From positions 1 to 64,000 of the forward strand of contig JADFDU010000054.1 in assembly GCA_018262775.1 (NCBI GenBank): a DNA stretch of 64,000 nt, given 5' to 3'. A model generated the notes under the pieces. That model made no database searches. It saw only the letters and a list, made by a program, of their open reading frames with translations, and was not told the DNA's origin. This DNA is from Rhodocyclaceae bacterium. GTDB taxonomy: Bacteria > Pseudomonadota > Gammaproteobacteria > Burkholderiales > Rhodocyclaceae. The position numbers were made by a program, and so were the translations under genes. This document shows, in pieces, positions 6,820-16,302 of this stretch (position 1 is its first letter; every line of letters starts with the position of its first letter).

Positions 6820-8742
6820 ATGAATGTCCTGTTTGAAGAGGACGGCGCCTTCAAGGCTGGCGCCGTGCTCGCCGACAACGTGACCTCGCTGCAGGTCGAA
6901 ACAGCGAGCGGCAAGCGCGTCAAGGTGAAGGTCGCCAACGTGCTGCTGCGCTTCGCTCAGCCTGCGCCGAGCGAGCTACTCGACCGCGCCGAAGGCGAGT
7001 CGGCCGACATCGAGCCGGAATTCCTCTGGGAAGTGTGCGCGGACGCCGAGTTCGGCTTCGAGGACCTGGCGCGCGAGTACTTCGGCCGCGTGCCGCAGCC
7101 GGTCGAGGCGGCCGCCATCCTGCTGCGCCTGCATGCCGCGCCGATCCATTTCCACCGCAAGGGCAAGGGCCGCTTCCGCAAGGCGCCGCCGGACATTCTC
7201 AAGGCGGCGCTGGCCGGACTGGAAAAAAAGCGCCAGCAGGCGCTGGCCATCGAGCGCATGGCGGAGGAGCTCAAGGCCGGTGCCCTGCCGGCGGAGTTCC
7301 CGCCGCTGCTCGAGCAGCTGCTCTACAAGCCCGACCGCAACCGCCTGGAAACCAAGGCGCTGGAGCTGGCCTGCGCGGAAAGCGGCCTGTCCGCTGCGCA
7401 TCTGCTGGCGCGTTGTGGCGCCCTGCCCTCCAGCCACGATTACCATCTCGGCCGCTTTCTCTTCGAGTTGTTCCCGCAAGGCACGGGCTTCGGCGAACAT
7501 GAATTACCGCACATGCCCGATGGCTTGCCGCTCGCCGACGTGCAGGCGTTCTCCATCGACGATGCCGCCACCACCGAGATCGACGATGCGCTTTCCGTAA
7601 CGCCGCAGGCGGACGGCGGCTGGCGCATCGGCATCCATATCACCGCGCCGGGACTGGCCATCCGCCCCGATTCGGCACTGGGCGCGATCGCCCGCAGCCG
7701 CCTGTCCACCGTGTACATGCCGGGGCGCAAAATCACCATGCTGCCCGCAGCCGTGGTGGAGCGCTTCACACTGTCGGCCGGGCGCGATTGTCCGGCGCTG
7801 TCGCTCTACCTCGAGGTCGGGTCGGATTACGCCATTCGCGGTGCGTCCTCGCGCATTGAGCGCGTGCCAGTGGCGGCCAATTTGCGCCACCATGACATCG
7901 ACCCAGTTTTTAACGAGCGCACGCTGGCCGAAGGTGGGCCGGATTTCGCCTACAAGCGCGAACTGACCCTGCTGTGGGAATTCGCCACGGTGCTGGAAGC
8001 CGGTCGCGGCAAACCCGCCACCAACCAGCTCAATACGGAGTACAGCTTTCACGTCGACTGGCGCGAACCGGAAGGCCGCGTCGACATCGTCGAGCGCCGG
8101 CGTGGTTCCCCGCTCGACAAGCTGGTGGCCGAGCTGATGATCGTCGCCAACGCCACCTGGGGCAAGTTGTTGGCCGAGGCGCAGGTGGCCGCCATCTACC
8201 GCGTGCAGACCGCCGGCAAGGTGCGCATGACGACCGCGGCGCTGTCGCACGAGGGCCTCGGCGTCGATTGCTATGCCTGGTCGAGTTCGCCGCTGCGGCG
8301 CTACGTGGACCTGGTCAACCAGTGGCAGTTGCTGGCGCATCTGTCCAATGAAGCTCCGCCCTTCACGACGCGTGACGAGGCACTGCTGTCGGCGATGCGC
8401 GATTTCGAGATCACCTATGCCGCCTATGCTGAGTTCCAGCGCGGCATGGAGCGTTACTGGTGCTTGCGCTGGCTGCAGCAGGAGGGCGTCGCGGAAACCC
8501 CGGCGCGCGTCGTGCGCGAGAGCCTGCTGCGCCTGGAGCGTGTGCCGCTGTTCCTGCGCTGCCCCTCGCTGCCGGCCTGCGAACCGCGCACACGGGTGAG
8601 TGTGGCGATCAGTGGCATCGACCTACTGGCGCTCGAGGCGCAGTGTCGTTATTTGGCGACGCTCGTGCCCGCTGTTGAATCCGCGGTGCTTGACGAGCCG
8701 GCAGAAGCGGAAAGCGTCGATGATGCGAAAATACCGGAGTAG
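6820..8742 (+). CDS. RNase II/VacB-family exoribonuclease-like protein (RNB domain)
   Basis: A 640-residue protein with an N-terminal beta-rich region, a helical linker and a central RNB catalytic domain starting about residue 245. The metal-site signature reads SIDDAATTEIDDAL: three of the four aspartates of E. coli RNase II are present and the one equivalent to D207 is glutamate. Downstream motifs (KITMLP, YSFHVDW, AVAIYRVQ-like, YAWSSSPLRRYVDLVNQ) are intact, including the conserved arginines. It would degrade RNA 3' to 5' in the cytoplasm. There is no obvious C-terminal S1 domain of full length, as in the shorter betaproteobacterial RNB proteins. Confidence 0.85.
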   Translation: MNVLFEEDGAFKAGAVLADNVTSLQVETASGKRVKVKVANVLLRFAQPAPSELLDRAEGESADIEPEFLWEVCADAEFGFEDLAREYFGRVPQPVEAAAILLRLHAAPIHFHRKGKGRFRKAPPDILKAALAGLEKKRQQALAIERMAEELKAGALPAEFPPLLEQLLYKPDRNRLETKALELACAESGLSAAHLLARCGALPSSHDYHLGRFLFELFPQGTGFGEHELPHMPDGLPLADVQAFSIDDAATTEIDDALSVTPQADGGWRIGIHITAPGLAIRPDSALGAIARSRLSTVYMPGRKITMLPAAVVERFTLSAGRDCPALSLYLEVGSDYAIRGASSRIERVPVAANLRHHDIDPVFNERTLAEGGPDFAYKRELTLLWEFATVLEAGRGKPATNQLNTEYSFHVDWREPEGRVDIVERRRGSPLDKLVAELMIVANATWGKLLAEAQVAAIYRVQTAGKVRMTTAALSHEGLGVDCYAWSSSPLRRYVDLVNQWQLLAHLSNEAPPFTTRDEALLSAMRDFEITYAAYAEFQRGMERYWCLRWLQQEGVAETPARVVRESLLRLERVPLFLRCPSLPACEPRTRVSVAISGIDLLALEAQCRYLATLVPAVESAVLDEPAEAESVDDAKIPE

Positions 8743-8753
8743 AATTCGGCTTC

Positions 8754-9677
8754 ATGCCCGCTAGCAGCATGGCCTCTTCCCGCAGTACCGGCGCCTTTTC
8801 CCTGGTTTGGCCCGGCTGGCTGTCCCGCATGGATCCGCCCCGCCGCAGTTTCACGCTGGCGCTGATCGCCTCGCTGGTCCTCCATGCCGTGCTGCTCTCC
8901 ATCCATTTCAAGCTGCCCGATGCGCTCAAGCGCGCGACCAACGCCACGCTGGAAATCGTGCTGGTCAACGCCAAGAGCGCGCGCAAGCCGCTCAAGGCCC
9001 AGGCGCGCGCCCAGGCCAACCTCGATGGCGGCGGCAACACCGACGAGAACCGCCGCGCCAAGACGCCCCTGCCGGCTTCACGGCAGGAGCAGCCCGGCGA
9101 CAGCCTGATCGCAGCGCAGCGCCGGGTGCAGGAACTGGAAGTGCAGCAGCAGAAACTGCTGACGCAGGCGAAGAGCAAGAAGGCCGTGCAGGTCGAGACC
9201 AGCCGCAACGAGAAACAGCCCGAGCAGGCCAGCCTGCGCGGCACCGACCTGGCGCAAAGCGCCCTCGCCATCGCCCGCATGGAGGCGCAGATCGCGCGCC
9301 AGGTCGATGAATACAACAAGCGGCCGCGCAAAAAATTCATCGGCGCGCGCACTGAAGAATTTGCCGCCGCCCAGTACCTGGCGGACTGGCGACAGAAGGT
9401 CGAGCGCATCGGCAACCTGAACTATCCCGAGGCGGCCAAGGGCAAGCTCTACGGCAACCTGCTGTTGTATGTCGAGATCAAGGCCGACGGTAGCCTCGAA
9501 CGCGTCGAGGTGCAGCGTTCCTCAGGCCACAGAATTCTCGACGAGGCCGCCATGCGCATCGTGCGCATGGCGGCGCCTTACGGCAACTTTTCCGCCGAAC
9601 TCAAACGCCAGACAGACATCGTCGCCTTTGCCCGCACCTGGGTATTCACCAAGGCCGATCAACTGCAATCAGAATGA
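8754..9677 (+). CDS. TonB-family energy transducer
   Basis: A 307-residue TonB-like protein. It has one N-terminal membrane helix (LALIASLVLHAVLLSIHF) that includes the conserved Ser-His pair, a long charged, Ala/Gln/Lys-rich periplasmic linker with predicted coiled-coil (RVQELEVQQQKLLTQA), and a C-terminal TonB domain (NYPEAAKGKLYGNLLLYVEI ... VEVQRSSGHRILDEAAMRIVRMAAPY). TonB couples the proton gradient to outer-membrane receptors. No exbB or exbD lies nearby, so partners must be elsewhere. The start is uncertain: ATGs at 8754, 8769 and 8829 are in frame. Confidence 0.85.
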   Translation: MPASSMASSRSTGAFSLVWPGWLSRMDPPRRSFTLALIASLVLHAVLLSIHFKLPDALKRATNATLEIVLVNAKSARKPLKAQARAQANLDGGGNTDENRRAKTPLPASRQEQPGDSLIAAQRRVQELEVQQQKLLTQAKSKKAVQVETSRNEKQPEQASLRGTDLAQSALAIARMEAQIARQVDEYNKRPRKKFIGARTEEFAAAQYLADWRQKVERIGNLNYPEAAKGKLYGNLLLYVEIKADGSLERVEVQRSSGHRILDEAAMRIVRMAAPYGNFSAELKRQTDIVAFARTWVFTKADQLQSE

Positions 9678-9707
9678 GCGCTGTCCACCGGACCGTTTCA
9701 AGAAAAA

Positions 9708-9789
9708 CGCAGTCAACGATATGGAGCCGCGTAGCGGCAAACGGCCGTCACCCCGTTTCCAGGAAAGGAGAATGGGGGGAAGGTAGCCA
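9708..9789. repeat. intergenic repeat copy B
   Basis: The tonB-aroE gap holds the uninterrupted form of the repeat seen at 5831-5961: CGCAGTCAACGA, GGAGCCGCG, GCGGCAAACGG, CCGTCACCCC, TTTCCAGGAAAGG and TGGGGGGAAGG. The last purine run forms the ribosome binding site of aroE. About 70 percent of aligned bases match copy A by eye. Confidence 0.6.
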
Positions 9790-10611
9790 ATGACAGATCG
9801 CTACGCTGTCATCGGCCATCCCGTCGCGCACTCGAAGTCGCCGCAGATACACGCCGTCTTCGCCGGACTGACTTTGCAGGACATGCGCTACGAAGCCATC
9901 CTGGCGCCGCTCGGCGGCTTCGCGGATGCGGTGCGCGCCTTCATCGCTTCAGGCGGGCGCGGCATGAACGTCACCGTGCCCTTCAAACTGGAGGCCTACG
10001 CATTGGCGGCCACCCGCTCGCCGCGCGCCGAGGCGGCGAAATCCGTGAATACCCTGATCTTCTCTCCTGCCGGCATTCACGGCGATAACACCGACGGTCT
10101 CGGCCTGGTGGCCGACCTGAGGCGCAATCTCGGATGTGATCTTGCCGGTCGGCGCATCCTCCTGCTCGGCGCCGGCGGTGCCGCTCGCGGGGTGCTCCTG
10201 CCATTGCTGGAAGAAAAACCGGCCACACTGACCCTGGCCAATCGCACGGCGGCGAAGGCACTGGTGCTACGAGACGAGTTTGCGCCGCGGGCAGGCAGCT
10301 GCGTGTTTACGGCGGTCGGTTTCGCCGAGCTGGCGGGGCAGCAGTTCGACCTGGTCATCAACGCCACCTCTGCCAGCCTGGCCGATGAAGCGCCGCCACT
10401 GCCACCGGGAGTGTATGCGCCGGACAGTCTGGCCTACGACATGGTGTATGGCCGGGAGACGCCGTTCATGACCGCAGCGCGGGCGCAGGGCGCGGCACGG
10501 CAGGCTGACGGCCTCGGCATGCTGGTCGAGCAGGCGGCGGAATCCTTTTACCTCTGGCGCGGCGTGCGACCGGATACCGCGCCGGTCCTGGCCCTGCTCC
10601 GTCCGGCATGA
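9790..10611 (+). CDS. aroE: shikimate dehydrogenase AroE
   Basis: AroE reduces 3-dehydroshikimate to shikimate with NADPH, the fourth step of the chorismate pathway. The 273-residue sequence shows the substrate site (HPVAHSKSPQIH; VTVPFKLEAY with the catalytic lysine; GDNTDG with the aspartate), the dinucleotide-binding GAGGAARGVLLPL and NRTAAKA for NADP selectivity, and a C-terminal DGLGMLVEQAAESF. GGGGGGAAGG precedes the ATG. Its stop overlaps the mtgA start by 4 bases. Confidence 0.96.
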   Translation: MTDRYAVIGHPVAHSKSPQIHAVFAGLTLQDMRYEAILAPLGGFADAVRAFIASGGRGMNVTVPFKLEAYALAATRSPRAEAAKSVNTLIFSPAGIHGDNTDGLGLVADLRRNLGCDLAGRRILLLGAGGAARGVLLPLLEEKPATLTLANRTAAKALVLRDEFAPRAGSCVFTAVGFAELAGQQFDLVINATSASLADEAPPLPPGVYAPDSLAYDMVYGRETPFMTAARAQGAARQADGLGMLVEQAAESFYLWRGVRPDTAPVLALLRPA

Positions 10612-11312
10612 AACCACTGAAGTCCTTCTGGCGCTGGAGCCGGCGTGGCCTGGCCGTCTTCGTCCTCCTGCTGCTGGCCTGGCAGGGCTGGTATTTCGGC
10701 TGGGTGGTCTGGTGGAAATATGCCAACCCGTCTACCACCAGTTTCATGTCCCTGCGGCTCGGCGAACTGCGCGAGAAGGATTCTCGCGCAGAACTGAAAA
10801 GGCAGTGGGTACCCTACGAGCGCATCTCGACGCACCTCAAGCGCGCCGTGATTGCCGCCGAAGACGCCAAGTTCTCCGAACACGAGGGCTTCGACTGGGA
10901 GGGCATACAGAAGGCGCTGGAAAAGAACCAGAAGAAGGGCCGCATCGTCGCTGGCGGCTCCACCATCAGCCAGCAGTTGGCGAAGAACCTCTTTCTCTCC
11001 GGCAACAAGACGCCCTGGCGCAAGGCGCAAGAGGCGGTCATTACCCTCATGCTGGAAGCGGTGATGGACAAGCGCCGCATCCTCGAGCTCTATCTCAATG
11101 TGGTCGAATGGGGCCCGGGTGTTTTCGGCGCGGAGGCCGCTGCCCGCCACTACTACGGCATTTCAGCTGCGCAGCTCTCAGCAGTGCAAGCAGCGCGGCT
11201 GGCCGTGCTGCTGCCCAATCCGCGCCGCTTTGGCCGCCTGCCCGATTCGCCTTATCTGGCCGCCCGCAGCCAGATCATCCTCGGTCGCATGGACGCGGTC
11301 GATCTGCCTTGA
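10608..11312 (+). CDS. mtgA: monofunctional biosynthetic peptidoglycan transglycosylase MtgA
   Basis: MtgA polymerises lipid II into glycan strands at the inner membrane. The 234-residue protein has one N-terminal membrane helix (LAVFVLLLLAWQGWYFGWVV) and a GT51 domain: the catalytic glutamate motif AAEDAKFSEHEGFDWEGI, then GGSTISQQLAKNLFLS and RRILELYLNVVEWGPGVFG. There is no transpeptidase domain, which separates it from class A PBPs. It is co-translated with aroE through an ATGA overlap. Confidence 0.96.
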   Translation: MKPLKSFWRWSRRGLAVFVLLLLAWQGWYFGWVVWWKYANPSTTSFMSLRLGELREKDSRAELKRQWVPYERISTHLKRAVIAAEDAKFSEHEGFDWEGIQKALEKNQKKGRIVAGGSTISQQLAKNLFLSGNKTPWRKAQEAVITLMLEAVMDKRRILELYLNVVEWGPGVFGAEAAARHYYGISAAQLSAVQAARLAVLLPNPRRFGRLPDSPYLAARSQIILGRMDAVDLP

Positions 11313-11397
11313 TTTATTGATCGCCTCGCGCGGTCAAATTCCTTAGAATTCGCCATTCCGCGCCATTTGCGTGGAAACCCCTTTTTCTGTCCAGACC

Positions 11398-12840
11398 ATG
11401 TCCGACATCGAGGATCTGCGCCAAAACGACGATGTCCAGCAGAACCTGCACGAAGTGCAGGAACTGCTGGCGCGCCATCGCGTGGTGGAGGGACTGGTGC
11501 ATCGCCAGGAAATGCCGCGCCACGATCTGGTGGAGAATCAGGTGCACAAGCAACACATCGCCGAACTTCGCCATAAGCTCGACGAGCTGCATCCTGCCGA
11601 CATCGCCTACATTCTTGATGCGCTACCGCTTGATGAGCGGCTTTTCCTCTGGGATCTGGTCAAGGCCGACCGGGACGGCGAAATCCTTCTGGAGGTCTCC
11701 GATGCGGTGCGCGAGACCCTCATCGAGGCGATGGACCCGCACGAACTGGTGGCCGCGGCCGAGCAACTCGATGCCGACGAGATCGCCGACCTGGCGCCGG
11801 ATCTGCCCACGGAGGTCATGCAGGATGTTTTTCGCGCCCTGCCCATCGAGGAGCGCGAGCAGCTGCGCTCGGCGATGTCCTACGACGAAGATGCCGTCGG
11901 TGCGCTCATGGACTTTGATGTCATCACGGTGCGCGAGGATGTCACGCTGGAGGTGGTGCTGCGCTACCTGCGCCGCTTCGAAGAGTTGCCCGACCACACC
12001 GATCAGTTGTTCGTCGTGGACCGTGAGGAATGCCTCCAGGGCACCCTGCCCTTTAACCGCATGCTCATTACCGATCCCGACGAGATGGTCGCCAACATCA
12101 TGCAGGCCGAGCCGCTGACGCTGGAGCCTTCGGACAAGGCCGAGGCAGCGGCGCAGGCCTTTGAGCGATACGATCTCGTCTCCGCTCCCGTCGTCGATTC
12201 GCAGCACCGGCTGATCGGCCGCGTCACGGTGAACGCGGTGGTGGACTACATCCGCGAAGAATCCGAGACCGAACACCTCTCCCGTGCCGGCTTGCGCGAG
12301 GGCGAGGACATATTCGCCTCGGTATGGGATTCGGTGAAGAACCGCTGGGCCTGGCTGGCGGTCAACCTCGTTACGGCAATTGTTGCCTCGCGTGTGATTG
12401 GCGCCTTCGAGGGCTCCATCGAGAAGCTGGTGGCACTGGCAGCGCTGATGCCCATTGTTGCCGGCATCGGCGGCAATTCGGGCAACCAGACCATCACCAT
12501 GATCGTGCGTGCCCTGGCGCTCGGCCATGTGCAGCCGGAAAGCGCCCGCGTCCTCCTGCGCAAGGAGATCGGCGTGGCGATGGTGAACGGCCTGATCTGG
12601 GGCAGCCTCCTCGGCTTCGTCGCCTGGTGGCTCTATCGCAGTGTGCCGCTGGGTCTGGTGATGACGGCGGCCATGATGCTGAACCTGATTGTCGCCGCCT
12701 CGGTCGGCGTTGCCGTGCCGCTGCTGCGCCAGCGCCTGGGCTACGACCCCGCCATCGGCTCCAGCGTGATGATCACCGCCGTGACGGATTCAGGCGGCTT
12801 CTTCATTTTCCTGGGACTGGCCACGTTCTTCCTGCTGTAG
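11398..12840 (+). CDS. mgtE: magnesium transporter MgtE
   Basis: A 480-residue Mg2+ channel/transporter. The cytoplasmic MgtE N-domain (about 30-160, rich in HPADIAYILDALP-like repeats) is followed by two CBS domains (about 165-290; ends RLIGRVTVNAVVDYI) and a connecting helix. Five membrane helices follow, with the pore signature MPIVAGIGGNSGNQTITMIVRAL. The N and CBS domains sense Mg2+ and gate the pore. ATG 11398 (MSDIEDL) is chosen; an in-frame GTG at 11371 is possible. TAGAAT at 11344-11349 is a -10-like element. The 3' end overlaps the convergent GNAT gene by 51 bases. Confidence 0.94.
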   Translation: MSDIEDLRQNDDVQQNLHEVQELLARHRVVEGLVHRQEMPRHDLVENQVHKQHIAELRHKLDELHPADIAYILDALPLDERLFLWDLVKADRDGEILLEVSDAVRETLIEAMDPHELVAAAEQLDADEIADLAPDLPTEVMQDVFRALPIEEREQLRSAMSYDEDAVGALMDFDVITVREDVTLEVVLRYLRRFEELPDHTDQLFVVDREECLQGTLPFNRMLITDPDEMVANIMQAEPLTLEPSDKAEAAAQAFERYDLVSAPVVDSQHRLIGRVTVNAVVDYIREESETEHLSRAGLREGEDIFASVWDSVKNRWAWLAVNLVTAIVASRVIGAFEGSIEKLVALAALMPIVAGIGGNSGNQTITMIVRALALGHVQPESARVLLRKEIGVAMVNGLIWGSLLGFVAWWLYRSVPLGLVMTAAMMLNLIVAASVGVAVPLLRQRLGYDPAIGSSVMITAVTDSGGFFIFLGLATFFLL

Positions 12841-13431
12841 CGGGTGCGAGAGCGTACCGGCCGCCTCGGCCATGGCTTCGACGATGGCGCGGGCGGCGAG
12901 GAACTGCGACTTCAGCGCCAGATCGAACAGGCCGACGCGATCGTCTAGGAGCTCCTCCGTGTAGCTCGCCTGATCGCCTGGCGGCACATGCAGGTGGGCC
13001 TCCACTTCGGCGACGTCAAGCACGATCTCCATGCCGGCCTTGCGCGCGATGTGCATCATCGCCTTGTTTTCCTTCAGGCAATGCACGAACAGGGTATCGA
13101 TGCCGTGGTTGCGGCTGTACTCGTAGGCGCGTCGGTAGAGCGCCGTGCCGACGCCCTTGCCGCGATGCCCGGGCGCCACGCTGACGCCAAACTCGGCCAC
13201 CTCGCCGCGCAGGCCGAGATGCGCCACGCCGCCCAACCTGAGTTTGTCGTCGAAGACGCCGAAGACGGCATCTGCCTCGAAATCGATCGCATCGACGTAG
13301 CGCAACAGGGCGGACTCGCTGATGACATGCTCGAAGCGCAGGCGCAGATCTTCCGGCGACAGGGCGAGGAAGTGTTGCCGCAGCGCAGCCCGGTTGTGCT
13401 CGGACAGCCGCAGGACGGGGGTGGTGGTCAT
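12790..13431 (-). CDS. GNAT-family N-acetyltransferase
   Basis: A 213-residue protein with a GNAT fold. The acetyl-CoA loop reads VSVAPGHRGKGVGTALYRRAYEYSR (about residues 83-107) and is preceded by the strand VAEFGV; NKAMMHIARKAGM completes the domain. The C-terminal 70 residues form a helical tail ending in a charged, low-complexity segment (QQEERGQSQENEEAA) that lies antisense to the end of mgtE. The substrate cannot be read from the sequence. The overlap suggests either a recent C-terminal extension or simply compact packing. Confidence 0.8.
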   Translation of the reverse strand: MTTTPVLRLSEHNRAALRQHFLALSPEDLRLRFEHVISESALLRYVDAIDFEADAVFGVFDDKLRLGGVAHLGLRGEVAEFGVSVAPGHRGKGVGTALYRRAYEYSRNHGIDTLFVHCLKENKAMMHIARKAGMEIVLDVAEVEAHLHVPPGDQASYTEELLDDRVGLFDLALKSQFLAARAIVEAMAEAAGTLSHPLQQEERGQSQENEEAA

Positions 13432-13494
13432 TGTTGCCGATGCTCGCTGTTGTACCGGACGTCAGCCTAGCGCCATCCTTATCGGCAAAACAAC

Positions 13495-14772
13495 CTAAAG
13501 ACTGGAGAAGATCTCGTCGGCCGCCGCGCAGGTGGCGGCGAGGTCGGCCTCGGAATGTGCCGCCGAAACGAAGCCGGCCTCGAAGGCCGAGGGGGCGAAA
13601 TACATACCCATTTCCAGCATGCGGTGGAAGAAGCGGTTGAAGGCTTCCTTGTCGCATTCCATCACTTCGGCATAGCTGGCGGGTGGCGTCGCGCGGAAAT
13701 ACAGGCCGAACATGCCGCCGACGGACTGGGCGCTGAAAGCAGTGCCATGTTTTCGCGCCGCTTCCTGCAGGCCGTCCGTGAGCCGCTGCGTTTTGGCGGA
13801 CAACTGCTCGTAGAAGCCCGGCTGCGAAACGAGCTTGAGCGTGGCCAGGCCCGCCGCCACCGCTACCGGGCTGCCGGAGAGCGTGCCGGCCTGATATACG
13901 GGGCCGAGCGGGGCGATTTTTTCCATGATGTCGCGGCGGCCGCCGAAGGCGCCCACCGGCATGCCGCCGCCGATGACCTTGCCCAGGGTGGTGAGGTCGG
14001 GCTGGATGCCATAACGTCCCTGTGCCCCGCCCAGACCGACACGGAAGCCGGTCATCACCTCGTCAAAGATGAGCACCGCGCCATACTGTGTACACACGCG
14101 GCGCATGGCCTCGAGGAACTCGGGTTTCGGCACAATCAGGTTCATGTTGCCGGCGACCGGCTCGACGATGACGGCGGCGATGCGATCGCCGGCCTTGCTG
14201 AAGGCGTCTTCCAGCTGCTGCGCGTCGTTGTAGTCCAGCACCAGGGTGTGCTTGGCGAAATCTGCGGGCACGCCGCTCGAGGAGGGGTTGCCGAAGGTGA
14301 GGGCGCCGGAGCCGGCCTTCACCAGCAGGCTGTCGGCATGGCCGTGGTAGCAGCCCTCGAACTTGACGATGGCGTCGCGGCCGGTGAAGCCGCGCGCGAG
14401 GCGAATGGCGCTCATCGTCGCTTCGGTGCCGGAGGACACCAGGCGCACCATCTCTAGGCCGGGCAGCAAGCCCGTCAGTAGTTCGGCCATCTCGATTTCG
14501 CCTTCCGTCGGCGCGCCGAAAGTCAGTCCCCGCGACACGGCGTCGTGCACGGCCTGCAGCACCTCGGGGTGGGCGTGACCGAGCACCAGCGGGCCCCAGG
14601 AGCCGACATAGTCGATGAAACGCTTGCCATCTGCGTCCCAGACGTAGGGGCCTTCCCCGCGTGTGAAGAAACGTGGCGTGCCGCCGACCGAGCGGAAGGC
14701 GCGCACGGGTGAGTTGACGCCGCCGGGGATGGTTTTCTGGGCGCGGGCGAAGAGTTGCTCGTTCTGGCTCAT
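13495..14772 (-). CDS. hemL: glutamate-1-semialdehyde 2,1-aminomutase HemL
   Basis: HemL converts glutamate-1-semialdehyde to 5-aminolevulinate, feeding heme synthesis by the C5 pathway. The 425-residue class III aminotransferase fold is complete: [11 protein letters not shown] at the N-terminus, [24 protein letters not shown], the aspartate in [11 protein letters not shown] and the PLP lysine in [16 protein letters not shown]. It is the last gene of thiD-thiE-hemL, with an ATGA overlap to thiE. Confidence 0.97.
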   Translation of the reverse strand: MSQNEQLFARAQKTIPGGVNSPVRAFRSVGGTPRFFTRGEGPYVWDADGKRFIDYVGSWGPLVLGHAHPEVLQAVHDAVSRGLTFGAPTEGEIEMAELLTGLLPGLEMVRLVSSGTEATMSAIRLARGFTGRDAIVKFEGCYHGHADSLLVKAGSGALTFGNPSSSGVPADFAKHTLVLDYNDAQQLEDAFSKAGDRIAAVIVEPVAGNMNLIVPKPEFLEAMRRVCTQYGAVLIFDEVMTGFRVGLGGAQGRYGIQPDLTTLGKVIGGGMPVGAFGGRRDIMEKIAPLGPVYQAGTLSGSPVAVAAGLATLKLVSQPGFYEQLSAKTQRLTDGLQEAARKHGTAFSAQSVGGMFGLYFRATPPASYAEVMECDKEAFNRFFHRMLEMGMYFAPSAFEAGFVSAAHSEADLAATCAAADEIFSSL

Positions 14773-15404
14773 GAGGTGACTCGCTCTTGAAACAAATGGG
14801 TATAGGCGGCGGCCCGGGCCTGAATGTCGGGCGCCTCGAACAGGTCGCTAATCACTGCCAGCAGGTCGGCGCCGGCGGCGATCAGGTCGGTGGCGTTGCG
14901 CAGGGTGATGCCGCCGATGGCGCACACCGGCAGGCCGCACTCGGCCTTCGCCTGGGTCAGCAAAGTCAGCGGCGCCGACACGGCGCCGGGCTTGGTCGTT
15001 GAGGGGAAAACACTGCCGAAGGCGACATAGTCGGCGCCGAGGTGGCTGGCCTCACGCGCCCGTTCCATTTCGTTGTAGCAGGAGACACCGAGCATTTTCT
15101 GCGGACCCAGCGCGGCGCGGGCCGTGGCCAGCCCGCCGTCTTCGCGGCCGAGATGGATGCCGTCGGCACCGATGTCCAGCGCCAGTGCGAGATCGTCGTT
15201 CACGATCAGGCGGGCTGCGTGTACATGGCACAGCTTGAGCAGGGCGGCGGCCTGCGCGTGCCGCAGGGCTGGCGCTGCCTGCTTGTTGCGGTATTGCACC
15301 AGCCGCGTACCGCCGCGCAGGGCAAGTTCGACACGGCGCAACAAATCGCCTGTGTCGTGAATCTCGGGCGTGACGGCGTAGAGCCCCCCATATTTAGCGA
15401 CCAT
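14769..15404 (-). CDS. thiE: thiamine-phosphate synthase ThiE
   Basis: ThiE joins hydroxymethylpyrimidine diphosphate and thiazole phosphate to make thiamine monophosphate. The 211-residue TIM barrel has GGLYAVTP, the LVQYRNK pyrimidine-diphosphate site, [27 protein letters not shown] and the phosphate-binding CAIGGIT. ATG 15404 gives the standard N-terminus and overlaps the 3' end of thiD by 11 bases; in-frame codons upstream belong to a shadow of thiD. Confidence 0.96.
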   Translation of the reverse strand: MVAKYGGLYAVTPEIHDTGDLLRRVELALRGGTRLVQYRNKQAAPALRHAQAAALLKLCHVHAARLIVNDDLALALDIGADGIHLGREDGGLATARAALGPQKMLGVSCYNEMERAREASHLGADYVAFGSVFPSTTKPGAVSAPLTLLTQAKAECGLPVCAIGGITLRNATDLIAAGADLLAVISDLFEAPDIQARAAAYTHLFQERVTS

Positions 15405-16227
15405 CTTCGGCTTTCGGCTCACGCGCCCAGAAAAAGCGGTCGGGCAGGTACTGGCCCATGCCGGGTCGAAAGCCGTTGGCGAGCGCCTGCCAGGTGTAGT
15501 CTTGCGCATCCCGCACAGCCTCCGCGATATCCAGGCCATTGGCCAAATTGGCGGCAATAGCCGAGGCCAGAGTGCAGCCCGAGCCGTGGTAGCTGCCGGG
15601 CAGGCGGTCCCAGGCATCGGCACGGATCAGCCCGCTTTCCCCATAGAGGGAATTGACCACCTGCGGACTGTGTTCGTGGGTGCCCGTGATCAGCACGAAT
15701 TCGGCGCCGAGCCCCACCAGCCGGTGTGCACACTCCGCCAGGTCGGGATCATCCTCGTCGTCGGCTTCATCGAGGGCGAGCCGGCGCGCCTCGAGACTGT
15801 TTGGCGTGAGTAGCGTAGTTTGCGGCAGCAGCAATTCGCGCATGGCAGCGATCATGTCCTCGCTTGCCAGTTCTTCGCCGCGCCCGGACGCCAGCACCGG
15901 GTCCAGCACGAGCGGGATGTCCGGATAGTCGGAAATGATCTCGGCGATGGTGGCGATATTCTCGATGCTGCCCAGCATGCCGATCTTGAAGGCCGCTACG
16001 GACATGTCCTCGAGCAGTGCCCGCGCCTGGTCGGATACCCAATCAGCATCGATCGCCAGAGCATCCTCGACACCGGCCGTGTCCTGCACTGTTATTGCAG
16101 TGAGCACGGAGAGCGGGTGGCACCCCATGCTGGAGAGAGTCATGATGTCGGCCTGGAGGCCGGCGCCGCCGGATGGATCGGAAGCGGCGAACACCATCAC
16201 GACGGGAGGCAGCAGGTCCTGGGGCAT
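15394..16227 (-). CDS. thiD: hydroxymethylpyrimidine/phosphomethylpyrimidine kinase ThiD
   Basis: ThiD phosphorylates hydroxymethylpyrimidine twice for thiamine synthesis. The 277-residue ribokinase-fold sequence has FAASDPSGGAGLQADI near the start, TAITVQDT, LVLDPVLASGRGEEL, LLTPNSLEARRL and the anion-hole motif GSYHGSGCTLASAIAANLA. ATG 16227 is chosen because homology begins there; an in-frame ATG at 16311 would add 28 unlikely residues and reach into the divergent rubredoxin gene. It heads the thiD-thiE-hemL operon. Confidence 0.95.
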   Translation of the reverse strand: MPQDLLPPVVMVFAASDPSGGAGLQADIMTLSSMGCHPLSVLTAITVQDTAGVEDALAIDADWVSDQARALLEDMSVAAFKIGMLGSIENIATIAEIISDYPDIPLVLDPVLASGRGEELASEDMIAAMRELLLPQTTLLTPNSLEARRLALDEADDEDDPDLAECAHRLVGLGAEFVLITGTHEHSPQVVNSLYGESGLIRADAWDRLPGSYHGSGCTLASAIAANLANGLDIAEAVRDAQDYTWQALANGFRPGMGQYLPDRFFWAREPKAEDGR

Positions 16228-16302
16228 GGCTGGATGTCGGCTGGCGTGGCCGGAAGCGAATGGGGTAGACTGCCCCGATTCTAACCTAACGAGTATGTTC
16301 GA

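Noticed and set aside
11309-11325. FNR-like TTGAT repeats upstream of mgtE
   Set aside because: TTGATTTATTGATC has direct rather than inverted TTGAT words, so it is not an FNR site.
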